From: Massilia sp. IC2-278
Lineage (GTDB): Bacteria > Pseudomonadota > Gammaproteobacteria > Burkholderiales > Burkholderiaceae_D
DNA length: 64,000 nt
Assembly: GCF_020708045.1 (NCBI RefSeq)
Contig: NZ_JAJFES010000003.1
Span: 310,001-374,000 of the forward strand
Reading direction: 5' to 3'
Below are positions 47,348 to 56,536 of the stretch, piece by piece. The position numbers and the translations under genes are program-made. The stretch's first letter is position 1, and each line of letters begins with the position of its first letter. The notes below the pieces were generated by a model. It saw only the letters and a program-made list of their open reading frames with translations, made no database searches and had not been told where the DNA came from.

Positions 47348-47962
47348 ATGATACCAAGTTCTGCCCCGCCGCGCCTCATTCTCGCTTCCAGTTCCAGCTA
47401 TCGCCGCGAATTACTGTCTCGCCTGCAGTTGCCGTTCGAGGCCATCGCACCGCACATCGACGAGACGCCGCAGGCCGGCGAGGCGCCGCAGGAGACCGCC
47501 CTGCGCCTGGCCCGCGCCAAGGCCGAGGCCATCGCCCGGCTCTACCCCGGTGCGCTGGTGATCGGCTCGGACCAGGTGGCCACGCTCAACGGCGCCCAGA
47601 TCGGCAAGCCCGGCGACCATGCGCGCGCCCTGGCCCAGCTGCAGACGATGCGCGGGCGCGAAGTCGTGTTCCATACGGCGCTGTGCCTGTGGGATGGGCG
47701 CGTGGCCGATCCCGCACAAGCGGCGCAGGTCGAGAACGTGCAGGTCTTCGTGCGTTTCCGCGACCTGCCCGATGCCGAGCTCGACGCCTACCTGCGCATC
47801 GAGCAGCCCTACGATTGCGCCGGCAGCGCCAAGAACGAGGGTCTGGGCATTGCCCTGCTCGAACGCATCGAGTCGTCCGACCCGACCGCCCTCACCGGCC
47901 TGCCCCTGATCGCCCTGACCGGCATGCTGCGCCGCGCCGGCGTTTCCTTTTTTGGCGTTTGA
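47348..47962 (+). CDS. maf: Maf-like nucleotide pyrophosphatase
   Basis: A 204-residue housecleaning pyrophosphatase for modified nucleotides. LILASSSSYRRELL at the start, the catalytic aspartate in VIGSDQVATLNG and YDCAGSAKNEGLGIALLERI are hallmarks. The SDQVA and CAGSxKxEG forms fit the m7GTP-specific YceF subgroup. ATG at 47348; the same frame is open far upstream but that part lies opposite yceD. Confidence 0.93.
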   Translation: MIPSSAPPRLILASSSSYRRELLSRLQLPFEAIAPHIDETPQAGEAPQETALRLARAKAEAIARLYPGALVIGSDQVATLNGAQIGKPGDHARALAQLQTMRGREVVFHTALCLWDGRVADPAQAAQVENVQVFVRFRDLPDAELDAYLRIEQPYDCAGSAKNEGLGIALLERIESSDPTALTGLPLIALTGMLRRAGVSFFGV

Positions 47963-47980
47963 TTTTTTCCTACTGACGAT

Positions 47981-48730
47981 ATGCCCGGTACCCTTTTCCT
48001 GATTCCCAATACCCTCGGTCCCACCGAAGCCCACGCCGGCGCCCTGGACAGCGTCCTGCCCGGCCAGGTGCAGGCGATTACCTCGCAGCTCGGCTATTTC
48101 GTGGCCGAGAACGCCAAGACGGCGCGCGCTTTTCTAAAACTGGTGGCGCTCGACCATCCGCTGTCGCGTCCGCTGCAAGAGATCCGCATTGCCGAGCTAA
48201 ACGTGAATACGCCGGCAGCGGCCTTGTCGGCCCTGCTCGAACCCTTGCTGGCGGGCGAAGATGCGGGGCTGGTGTCGGAAGCCGGCGTGCCGGCGGTGGC
48301 CGACCCGGGCGCCGACCTGGTGCGCCTGGCGCATGGGCACGGGATCACGGTGCGGCCGCTGGTGGGGCCGTCGTCCCTGTTGCTGGCGGTGATGGCGAGC
48401 GGACTGAACGGGCAGAGCTTTGCCTTCAACGGCTACCTGCCGACCGATGCGGCGGCGCGCACCAAGCGGATTCGAGAACTCGAAGCACGCTCGCGGGGTG
48501 AAAAGCAGACGCAGTTGCTGATCGAAACGCCCTACCGTAACGGGCAGATGCTCGACGCGCTGGTGGCAAGCTGCCAGCCGGGTACGCTGGTGTGCGTGGC
48601 GACGGATTTGTCGCTGGCGAGCGAATCGGTGCGGACGATGACGGCGGCGAAGTGGAAGGCGCAACTGGCGGCGGGCAAGGCGCCGGATTTTCACAAGAAG
48701 CCGACGGTGTTTTTGTTCCTGGGGCAGTAA
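47981..48730 (+). CDS. SAM-dependent methyltransferase, RsmI-like
   Basis: A 249-residue tetrapyrrole-methylase-fold protein close to RsmI, the 16S rRNA C1402 2'-O-methyltransferase. GTLFLIPNTLGP at the start, GEDAGLVSEAGVPAVADPGADLV and RPLVGPSSLLLAVMASGLNGQSFAFNGYLP match. It belongs to the paralogous group often encoded after maf rather than standard RsmI, so the substrate is uncertain. It begins 18 bases after maf and is probably co-transcribed. Confidence 0.85.
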   Translation: MPGTLFLIPNTLGPTEAHAGALDSVLPGQVQAITSQLGYFVAENAKTARAFLKLVALDHPLSRPLQEIRIAELNVNTPAAALSALLEPLLAGEDAGLVSEAGVPAVADPGADLVRLAHGHGITVRPLVGPSSLLLAVMASGLNGQSFAFNGYLPTDAAARTKRIRELEARSRGEKQTQLLIETPYRNGQMLDALVASCQPGTLVCVATDLSLASESVRTMTAAKWKAQLAAGKAPDFHKKPTVFLFLGQ

Positions 48731-48743
48731 ACGGCCGGATGTT

Positions 48744-48880
48744 GTAGGGTGGGCACCTGTGCCCACGCTGTCTCACCGGTTGATCAAATGCGACGTCGGC
48801 AAAGGGTTGCCACCGCCGCCGATCGCTGGATAAGCTGCGTATGATCCGTCGATGAAACCGCGTGGGCACAAGTGCCTACG
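48744..48880. repeat. Inverted intergenic repeat pair (locus C)
   Basis: GTAGGGTGGGCAC/GTGCCCACGCT at 48744-48769 recurs inverted as ACCGCGTGGGCAC...GTGCCTACG at 48857-48880, with about 87 bases between. Same unit as loci A and B. It lies between the convergent RsmI-like and EAL/HDOD genes. Confidence 0.75.
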
Positions 48881-48915
48881 CCGGCCGCGCCCACCCAACC
48901 AAAATCGCCGAACCC

Positions 48916-50184
48916 CTACGCCGCTTCGCAGGCCAGTTCGCGCACCCAATCAAAGGCTTCCAGCTCGATCTCGCGCACCTTCTTCGCGGTCAGGCCTAGC
49001 CGCTTCAGCGCCGCCGAGAACACCGGCCCGGTATCGGCCTTCTCCAGCCGCTCGACCACGTCGAGCATCGCCCCGAACGTGCCCTCGCGCTGCAGCAGCG
49101 CGGCGCGCACGTCGTCGGCCAGTTCCACGTTCTCGAGAATCTCGCCCATCGGCATCGAGAACAGCGCGTCGGCCAGCGACATGATGCCCACTGTGAAAGC
49201 CCGCTCGGCGCACACGGCGTTGTCCCGATGCACGTGCAGCGACATCAGTTCGAGCAGCTTGCCGCGGGTGGTGGCCAGTTGCAGCAGCGGCGAATGCAGT
49301 TCCACCGGGCTGCCCGAGGTAGCGTAGAGCAAAATCTGCAGCCAGCGCCGCAATTGCTTGCGGCCCAGTTTGGCAATCGCCTCGCTCACCGTTTCGATGC
49401 GCCGCCCGCTGCTGGCGCGGCTGTTCACCAGGCGCAGCAAATTCAGGCTGGTCAAGGCATCACGCTTGACGGCGGTTTCGATGGCGGCGTCGTCGGCCTC
49501 GGCATGCAGCAGCTCCAACAGCCGCAGGATCACCATTTCCGACGGCGTGATCTTGCGCCCGCTGAGAATCACGGGACGCGCAAAGTAATAGCCCTGGAAG
49601 TACTCGAAGCCGAGTTCCATGCACAGGTTGAATTCCTCGACGGTCTCGACTTTTTCGGCGAGCAGTTTTTTGTTCGCCGCGCGCAGCGACGCCGCCAGCG
49701 CCGGCAAGGCATGGCGTTCCACGCCCTTCAGGTCGATCTTGATGACGTCGACCAGGCCCAGCAGCTTGTCGACCTCGTCGGTATGGCCGATCACGTCGTC
49801 GAGAGCGAATGTGAAGCCGAGTTCCTTGAGCTTGGCGACGCGCGCCAACAACGGCTCAGTCGGCTTGACGGTTTCCAGGATTTCGAGGATAACTTTACGC
49901 GGCGGCAGAAAACGGACGAAATCGCTCATCAGCACGTCCGCATCGACGTTGATGAAGGCCAGTTGTTCTCCGACCACCTGCTCAAGGCCGAGCTGCGATG
50001 CGTGGGAAATGACGGCCGCGGTGGCGGCGGCGCCGTCGGTCAGGCGCGCATCCTCGTGCTCGCCGGCGGCACGGAACAGCAGCTCGAAGGCAACCAGATG
50101 CTGGTCGCGCCCCAGGATAGGCTGGCGCGCTAGGAAGAATTCGTCGGACGGCATGGATGAGACTGCCGTTGCTTCGGCATGCAT
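48916..50184 (-). CDS. EAL and HDOD domain protein (YuxH type), probably not a phosphodiesterase
   Basis: A 422-residue signalling protein. The N-terminal EAL-like domain (about 15-205) reads AFELLF where active enzymes have E-A/V-L, and FALDDVIG at the DDFG position; the metal-binding set looks incomplete. The HDOD domain spans about 210-405 (SLNLLRLVNSRASSGRRIETVSEAIAKLGRKQLRRWL). Proteins of this type usually bind partners rather than cut c-di-GMP. GGGAG is seven bases before the ATG. Confidence 0.88.
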   Translation of the reverse strand: MHAEATAVSSMPSDEFFLARQPILGRDQHLVAFELLFRAAGEHEDARLTDGAAATAAVISHASQLGLEQVVGEQLAFINVDADVLMSDFVRFLPPRKVILEILETVKPTEPLLARVAKLKELGFTFALDDVIGHTDEVDKLLGLVDVIKIDLKGVERHALPALAASLRAANKKLLAEKVETVEEFNLCMELGFEYFQGYYFARPVILSGRKITPSEMVILRLLELLHAEADDAAIETAVKRDALTSLNLLRLVNSRASSGRRIETVSEAIAKLGRKQLRRWLQILLYATSGSPVELHSPLLQLATTRGKLLELMSLHVHRDNAVCAERAFTVGIMSLADALFSMPMGEILENVELADDVRAALLQREGTFGAMLDVVERLEKADTGPVFSAALKRLGLTAKKVREIELEAFDWVRELACEAA

Positions 50185-50356
50185 GTAAAAACTCCCAGAA
50201 ACTTTTGAAGTGCGGCACGCGCAGCACGAGGCCCACGCGCACGCGAGCCTTTGCCGACTATACTACAGAACGTAAATATTTATATTTTTACATCGAAACG
50301 TGCGCGATGCAGGTGCGTCGGGGAGACGTTAGGCCGTTGCGTTACACGGCTGCGCA

Positions 50357-50381
50357 ATGGAGCTGTATTACTCAGCTCCAT
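50357..50381. repeat. Perfect nine-base hairpin in the gap upstream of the EAL/HDOD gene
   Basis: ATGGAGCTG (50357-50365) and CAGCTCCAT (50373-50381) around a seven-base loop. The flanks repeat related words (TTACACGGCTG, TTACTCAGCT, TTACACAGCTG). No T-run follows. The gap 50185-50444 holds no gene I can support. Confidence 0.5.
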
Positions 50382-50444
50382 TACACAGCTGCACTACAAC
50401 GCTGCCTGGGGCCGCTGCGTCACGCCCTTCATCGCGCAGCCGCC

Positions 50445-51803
50445 TCAGCCGCGACCGCCGCTGCGCGGCCGGCCATTTGCGGGGCGTCCAGGGCGGGCGC
50501 CCTCGCCGCCTGGGCCGCCCTCGCGGCGCGGACCGGCGCTCTTGCCGGCGCCCTTGCCGGCAGCGGCGGGACGGCGCTGGTCGGCATAACGCGGCTGGTT
50601 GTCGCCGCGTGAAGGATCGAAGCGTTCGTCGGGACGCGCATTGCCGCCGGCTGCATTGTCGCGCGAACGCGACACCGGACGGCCTTCGCCACGCTCAACC
50701 GCCCCACCCTCCGGGCGCGAGAAGCGCTTCGCACGGCTGGCCGCGCCCGCCTTGGCGCCCGCCGCAGCGTCCGTTGGCGCCTTCTCGGCCGAACGCTGCG
50801 GCATCGCCTGGCCCGGCAGGCGCAGGCTGCCCGTGCCCGACAGCGGGCTGGCGCGGCGCGCATTCCCGACCGGCACGCGCGGGCCGTTGCTGTTGCCCAG
50901 GCGCGCCGCCGCCGCGCCGGTCACCTGGGTGCCGGTCTCGATGACGAAGCTGGCGCCCGCATCCTTGCCCAGCACCTGCACCAGGTAAGGCATGACTTCG
51001 CGCAGCATCGGCTCCAGCGTGTACGGCGGGTTCAGGATGAACATGCCGCTGCTGTGCAAACCGAAACCATCCGGACCCGGGGTCGATACGGTGAGCGTGA
51101 CGTTCAGCCATTCCTTGGCCGGCAGGCGCTTGAGCCTGTCGGCGAACTGGCGCGACTCCATGCGCTGCAACACCGGATACCAGACCGCATACATGCCGGT
51201 CGGGAAACGGCCCAGCGCTTCTTCCAGCGCATCCTTGACCTTGCGGTAATCGTCCTTCACCTCGTAGGGCGGGTCGATCAGCACCAGGGCGCGCCGCGAT
51301 GGCGGCGGCAGGAGCGCTTTCAGGCTATTGAATCCATCGCCGCGCTCGATGATCACGCGGCGGCCGCGGGCGCGCTCGCCCTGCTCGGCGCGGTGCGCCT
51401 CGGCCTTGCGGAAGTTGTCCGCCAGGATCTTGCTGTCGGCCGGGTGCAGCTCGAACAGGCGCAGGCGGTCTTCCAGGCGCGTCATCTGGTCGGCGACGTA
51501 CGGCGAGCCCGGGTAGTAGCGCATCTTGCCGCTCGGGTTCATGCCCTTGACCAGGTTCAGGTACTCACCCAGCGCCGGCGGCACGTCGCTGCGGTTCCAG
51601 AGCGGCCCGATGCCGGTATCGAACTCGGCGTTTTTCGTGGCGAAATTGCTGTCGAGCGCATACACGCCGGCCCCCGAGTGGGTGTCGATATAGGTATAGG
51701 CGGCGTCCTTCTGGTTCATGTACAGGTGCAGCTGCACCTGGACGAAATGCTTGAGGACGTCGGCATGATTACCCGCGTGAAAGGCGTGGCGGTAGCTCAA
51801 CAT
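50445..51803 (-). CDS. rlmJ: 23S rRNA m6A2030 methyltransferase RlmJ with long R/G/P-rich tail
   Basis: A 452-residue protein. Residues 1-290 are RlmJ: MLSYRHAFHAGNHADVLKH, YIDTHSGAGVYAL (SAM site), GDGFNSLKALLPPPSRR and the adenine N6 motif LIDPPYEVKDDY, ending at SGMFILNPPYTLEPML. RlmJ is normally about 280 residues. Here another 150 or so residues, rich in R, G, A and P (GKGAGKSAGPRREGGPGGEG, RPANGRPRSGGRG), continue in frame to the stop; codon use and GC bias are even along the gene. The tail looks disordered and strongly basic, as in RNA-binding RGG regions. ATG at 51803 starts the conserved part. Confidence 0.9.
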   Translation of the reverse strand: MLSYRHAFHAGNHADVLKHFVQVQLHLYMNQKDAAYTYIDTHSGAGVYALDSNFATKNAEFDTGIGPLWNRSDVPPALGEYLNLVKGMNPSGKMRYYPGSPYVADQMTRLEDRLRLFELHPADSKILADNFRKAEAHRAEQGERARGRRVIIERGDGFNSLKALLPPPSRRALVLIDPPYEVKDDYRKVKDALEEALGRFPTGMYAVWYPVLQRMESRQFADRLKRLPAKEWLNVTLTVSTPGPDGFGLHSSGMFILNPPYTLEPMLREVMPYLVQVLGKDAGASFVIETGTQVTGAAAARLGNSNGPRVPVGNARRASPLSGTGSLRLPGQAMPQRSAEKAPTDAAAGAKAGAASRAKRFSRPEGGAVERGEGRPVSRSRDNAAGGNARPDERFDPSRGDNQPRYADQRRPAAAGKGAGKSAGPRREGGPGGEGARPGRPANGRPRSGGRG

Positions 51804-51904
51804 AATGGGAATCCTAAAAATCAAAGCGCCGTTCGGGCGAACGGCGGTAACAGGCGTCATTATCGCCTAGAAAGCCCGGACTGCCCAAATCGGCGGCATC
51901 GAAA

Positions 51905-51939
51905 CGAAAAAAGCCGCGGGACAACTGCCCGCGGCTTTT
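51905..51939 (-). terminator. Terminator after aceA (bidirectional shape)
   Basis: Arms AAAAGCCGCGGG (51909-51920) and CCCGCGGCTTTT (51928-51939) with a seven-base loop. It ends the isocitrate lyase transcript, 43 bases past its stop. Confidence 0.92.
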
Positions 51940-51981
51940 GCCAACCAGCCGAATCGAATCGGCTGGATCAGGTGCGCCGGA

Positions 51982-53280
<1,299 letters not shown>

Positions 53281-53605
53281 GTTGTTCTCCTGATGAAAGG
53301 TTTAGCTGATTGCGAAGTGAAATCCGTTAGATGAATCATAGCCCTGTTTGTGCAGAGCACAATCACTCTTATATAAGACAGCAAAACTATTTTTTATGCT
53401 TTAAATTCAAATACTTGCACAATGCATTCCATGATACGAAACGAAATTTCTCAGAATGAGAGAAACGTTAAAGATGAGCCGGCGCAGGCTTTTCACAAGA
53501 TGACAACACTGTTTCATAATGTGAAATTTCAGCCAACTATCGATGGCCGCGCAACGTTGAATCTTCAGCCTCTGCATCATTCTTTGAGTTGAGAACGGGC
53601 AACAA
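53281..53605. promoter_or_regulatory. aceA upstream region, AT-rich, with a TTTCA/TGAAA dyad
   Basis: No gene is supported here. On the minus strand a TATATAAG-like -10 lies near 53375. Words of the type TTTC...GAAA recur at about 53440-53465, and a dyad TTTCA-TAATG-TGAAA lies at 53512-53526. These are candidate binding sites for a carbon-source regulator of aceA, but the factor is unknown. Confidence 0.35.
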
Positions 53606-53638
53606 AAAACGCGCGTGCTCTGCAGCGACGCGCGTTTT
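53604..53638 (-). terminator. Terminator after the MFS gene
   Basis: Arms AAAACGCGCGT (53606-53616) and ACGCGCGTTTT (53628-53638), loop of 11 bases, with a T-run on the minus strand. It lies 27 bases past the transporter stop. Confidence 0.88.
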
Positions 53639-53664
53639 GTCTTGCCGCCCGCGGGCAGACCGGT

Positions 53665-54873
53665 TTATGCCTTGTGCGCTAGCGGTGCGCGGCGGCTATT
53701 GCCTGCCCCAACAGCCGTGGCAATCGCCAGGGTCTGGAACAGGGCCACGCCGATGAATACCGACGCCGGGTGCCCGCCGTCCATCAGCATGCCGAACAGC
53801 AGCGGGCCGACCGACATGCCGGTGTCCAGCCCCGAATACACGACGCCGAACACGCGTCCGGTGGCGTTCGGCGGCGCCGCGGCGCGGATCAGCAAATCGC
53901 GCGAAGGGCCGGCCACGCCGGTGGCGAAACCGATCGCCCCCATCACCAGCACGACCAGCGGCCCCGGTACGACACTGGCGGACAGCACCAGCGCCAGCGC
54001 GGCGGCAAACAGAAAGGCCACCGTGATGGTGCGGTCGTGGTTGTGGGCGCGCGCCGCCAGGAAGCCGCCCGCGATCATGCCGCCCGCCGAGGACAGCATG
54101 AAGGTGGTGTAGGCGGTGGCGGCGGTGGCGAACGTGATACCGTACAGCGCCACCAGGCTGGTCGAGGAAAAGGCCTGGATACCGCCCAGCGCAACCGAGG
54201 TCAGGAAGAAAAAGCCGAAGCACATCCACACCGCCCGCAGGCGCAGGAAGCCGAAGGCACTGCCGCCCTCCGCGCCGGGCTTGGCCACGGTGGCTTCATT
54301 CGGCAGTACGGCGCGGTTCAGGAACAGCACCAGCAGCATCAGGAAGGGAATCGCACTGGCCGAGAGCAATGCGACGCGCCAGCTCGAGAGCGTGGCGACG
54401 CCGGCCAGGAAAATCGGCGCCGTGGCCCAGCCGATGTTGCCGGAAATGCCGTGCACCGAGAATGCGTAGGCCAGCCGGTCTTTCGAGACGCCATGGTTCA
54501 GCAGCGTGTAGCCGGCCGGGTGGAACACCGCGTTGCCGCAGCCGGCGACGAAGGAACCAATCACCAGCACGGCATAGCTCGGCGCCGAGGCCAGCACCAG
54601 CGCCCCCACGCCCAGCAAGGCCTGGCCGGTGAACAGCACGCGGCGCGCGCCGACGCGGTCGACCACGAAGCCGGACAGGGCCTGGCCGACGCCGGAGACC
54701 ACGAAGAACACCGTCATCAAGAGGCCCAGCTCGGAGTAGGACAGCCCGAAGGCTTCCTTCAGCCAGGGAAACAGGCCGGCCAGGATCAGGTGGTAGAAGT
54801 GCGACACCCCGTGCGAGGTGCCGACCAGGCCGATGACGCGGGCGTCCTGGCGCAGGCTCTGGCTATCGGTCAT
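53665..54873 (-). CDS. MFS transporter, Fsr-like
   Basis: A 402-residue transporter with twelve predicted helices. The early segment SHGVSHFYHLILAGLFPWLKEAFGLSYSELG and GCGNAVFHPAGYTLLNHG resemble the fosmidomycin-resistance (Fsr) group of major facilitator efflux proteins. Substrate unknown. It stands alone between two terminators or gaps. Confidence 0.82.
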   Translation of the reverse strand: MTDSQSLRQDARVIGLVGTSHGVSHFYHLILAGLFPWLKEAFGLSYSELGLLMTVFFVVSGVGQALSGFVVDRVGARRVLFTGQALLGVGALVLASAPSYAVLVIGSFVAGCGNAVFHPAGYTLLNHGVSKDRLAYAFSVHGISGNIGWATAPIFLAGVATLSSWRVALLSASAIPFLMLLVLFLNRAVLPNEATVAKPGAEGGSAFGFLRLRAVWMCFGFFFLTSVALGGIQAFSSTSLVALYGITFATAATAYTTFMLSSAGGMIAGGFLAARAHNHDRTITVAFLFAAALALVLSASVVPGPLVVLVMGAIGFATGVAGPSRDLLIRAAAPPNATGRVFGVVYSGLDTGMSVGPLLFGMLMDGGHPASVFIGVALFQTLAIATAVGAGNSRRAPLAHKA

Positions 54874-54975
54874 TTTTGTTTCCCAAAAATAAAGACAGCT
54901 GCCAGTGTAGTCAAAAGCGCGCGACTTTGCTGGCGCCCGGCCAATCCCCCTCGCCGGGGTCGCAAGCCGGACCGG

Positions 54976-56367
54976 CTACTGCTTGCGCACGAACGCCGCG
55001 ATGCGCTGCAAGGCCACCGGTGCGATGGTTTCCTCGATCGCCGCGTACTCGCTTTCGCTGCCGGTCTGCGCGGTCTGGAACATGTGGTTCAGCGAGGGCA
55101 TGACGGCCGACTCGACCCGCTTGTTCCCACCTTGCGTCAGCGACGCCACGATGCCGCCCAGGCTTTCCGGCGGCACCTGCAAGTCGAGGCTGCCGTTCAG
55201 CGCCAGCACCGGACAGCGCACGCGCCGCCAGTCGGCCTGTGGATCGGCCTTCAGCATGACGGGCAGCGCCGGCTGCGCCGCCATGTCCAGCGACAGGGTG
55301 CCGCCGTGCATCTTGTACTTGGCGATCAGCGCCTTGTCGCTCTCGGGCAAGGATGCCTGCAAGGCTTTCAGGGCCGCCACGCGGGTGGCGCTATCGGGCT
55401 CGGCCATGACGATGGCGTACCAGCGGCTTATGTAGCCGAGCAATTGCTTCACCTCTTCGGGCGAGGCGCCGCGGTCTTTTGCAAGCAGGCCATCCTGGAG
55501 CAGCAGCATGTCCAGGCCCGGCAAGCCGACGCCGGCCAGCGACACCAGGAAGTCGACCGCGGCGGGTTGCCTTCCGATAACGCTGGCGGCGATCATCGGC
55601 CCTTCGCTGTGCCCGACCAGTCCCAGGCGGCCGAACTGCCCGCGCGCCCTGGTGGCGGCAACGACGGCTTCCAGGTCGTCGGCCAGGTCGGCCTGGGTAT
55701 GGCTGTCGTAGTTCCCGGTCGAGCGCGCGACGCCGCGCTTGTCGTAGCGCAGCACGGCGACGCCCTGGCGCAGCAGGTGATCGGCCAGCACGGCGAACAC
55801 GCGGTGGCCCGCCACTTCTTCGTCGCGCGTCAGCGGACCCGAGCCCGGCACGAGGATGACGACCGTCGGCCTGGCCACGCCCTTGGGAACCGAGAGCGTC
55901 GCGCCCAGCGTGACGCCATCCTTGCTGCGGATGGCCAGGGTTTCGTCCGCATACGGAAAGGGTGCGGCCGGATCCTGCGGACGCGCCTTTTTCGGGAAGC
56001 CGGCAACCGCCTGGAGCTCGACCGGAAACGTGGCGCCGCCCTGCTTCCACTCGGCCTTGAAGCGGTCGCCCTGCCAGGCCATGTGCATCGTGCCGAAGCC
56101 CAGGTCGAGCTCGACCGTCTCGCCCTGCTCCTTCATGCTCCTGACCGGGATGTCGTAGGCGCCCTGGTCGGGACTGGAGAAGCTGGCCCATGGCGATCCA
56201 TCTGCGCGCTTGAACAGTTCGACGCCGCTTTTCAACACCTGGCCATCCGGCAGCGTCAGATTGCCCATCCAGTAGCCGGGGTGATCCGCAACGACGCCGG
56301 CCTGGGCGCCCGCATGCAAAGCCAGCAGGAAAGCGATCGGAGTCAGCCTGTGGAACATCGTCTTCAT
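54976..56367 (-). CDS. Exported alpha/beta hydrolase
   Basis: A 463-residue protein with signal peptide (about 1-23, ending AQA). An N-terminal beta domain (25-125) precedes the alpha/beta-hydrolase fold. Catalytic triad candidates are Ser in GLVGHSEGPMIA, Asp in LNGSLDLQVPPE and His in PSLNHMFQTA. Oxyanion-hole segment VPGSGPLTRDEE. Large serine esterases or acylpeptidases of this layout are common in this family; substrate unknown. Confidence 0.8.
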   Translation of the reverse strand: MKTMFHRLTPIAFLLALHAGAQAGVVADHPGYWMGNLTLPDGQVLKSGVELFKRADGSPWASFSSPDQGAYDIPVRSMKEQGETVELDLGFGTMHMAWQGDRFKAEWKQGGATFPVELQAVAGFPKKARPQDPAAPFPYADETLAIRSKDGVTLGATLSVPKGVARPTVVILVPGSGPLTRDEEVAGHRVFAVLADHLLRQGVAVLRYDKRGVARSTGNYDSHTQADLADDLEAVVAATRARGQFGRLGLVGHSEGPMIAASVIGRQPAAVDFLVSLAGVGLPGLDMLLLQDGLLAKDRGASPEEVKQLLGYISRWYAIVMAEPDSATRVAALKALQASLPESDKALIAKYKMHGGTLSLDMAAQPALPVMLKADPQADWRRVRCPVLALNGSLDLQVPPESLGGIVASLTQGGNKRVESAVMPSLNHMFQTAQTGSESEYAAIEETIAPVALQRIAAFVRKQ

Positions 56368-56492
56368 CGAGCATGCCCTTCGAAAATGGGAATGCCTGGC
56401 ACTGTAGAGCCAGGCAACCCACGCGATCGGCAGGATGAGACAGACGGTCGAAACGGCGCGCCGAACTGCAGTTTCAGCGGCGCGGGCGGCCG

Positions 56493-56534
56493 CTCGGCTG
56501 AAGCTGCTCAGTTGAAGCTGCTCGATTGAAGCTG
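56493..56534. repeat. Three tandem 14-base repeats after the phosphoesterase stop
   Basis: Units CTCGGCTGAAGCTG, CTCAGTTGAAGCTG and CTCGATTGAAGCTG follow each other without gap; a fourth partial copy (ACTCAGTTAAAACT) contains the stop codon of the neighbouring gene. Confidence 0.8.
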
Positions 56535-56536
56535 AC

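Noticed and set aside
50281-50612. Possible small protein with repeated RYTA/HYTA words
   Set aside because: It runs into the antisense of the rlmJ tail, has no conserved feature and its repeats are explained by the DNA hairpin words.
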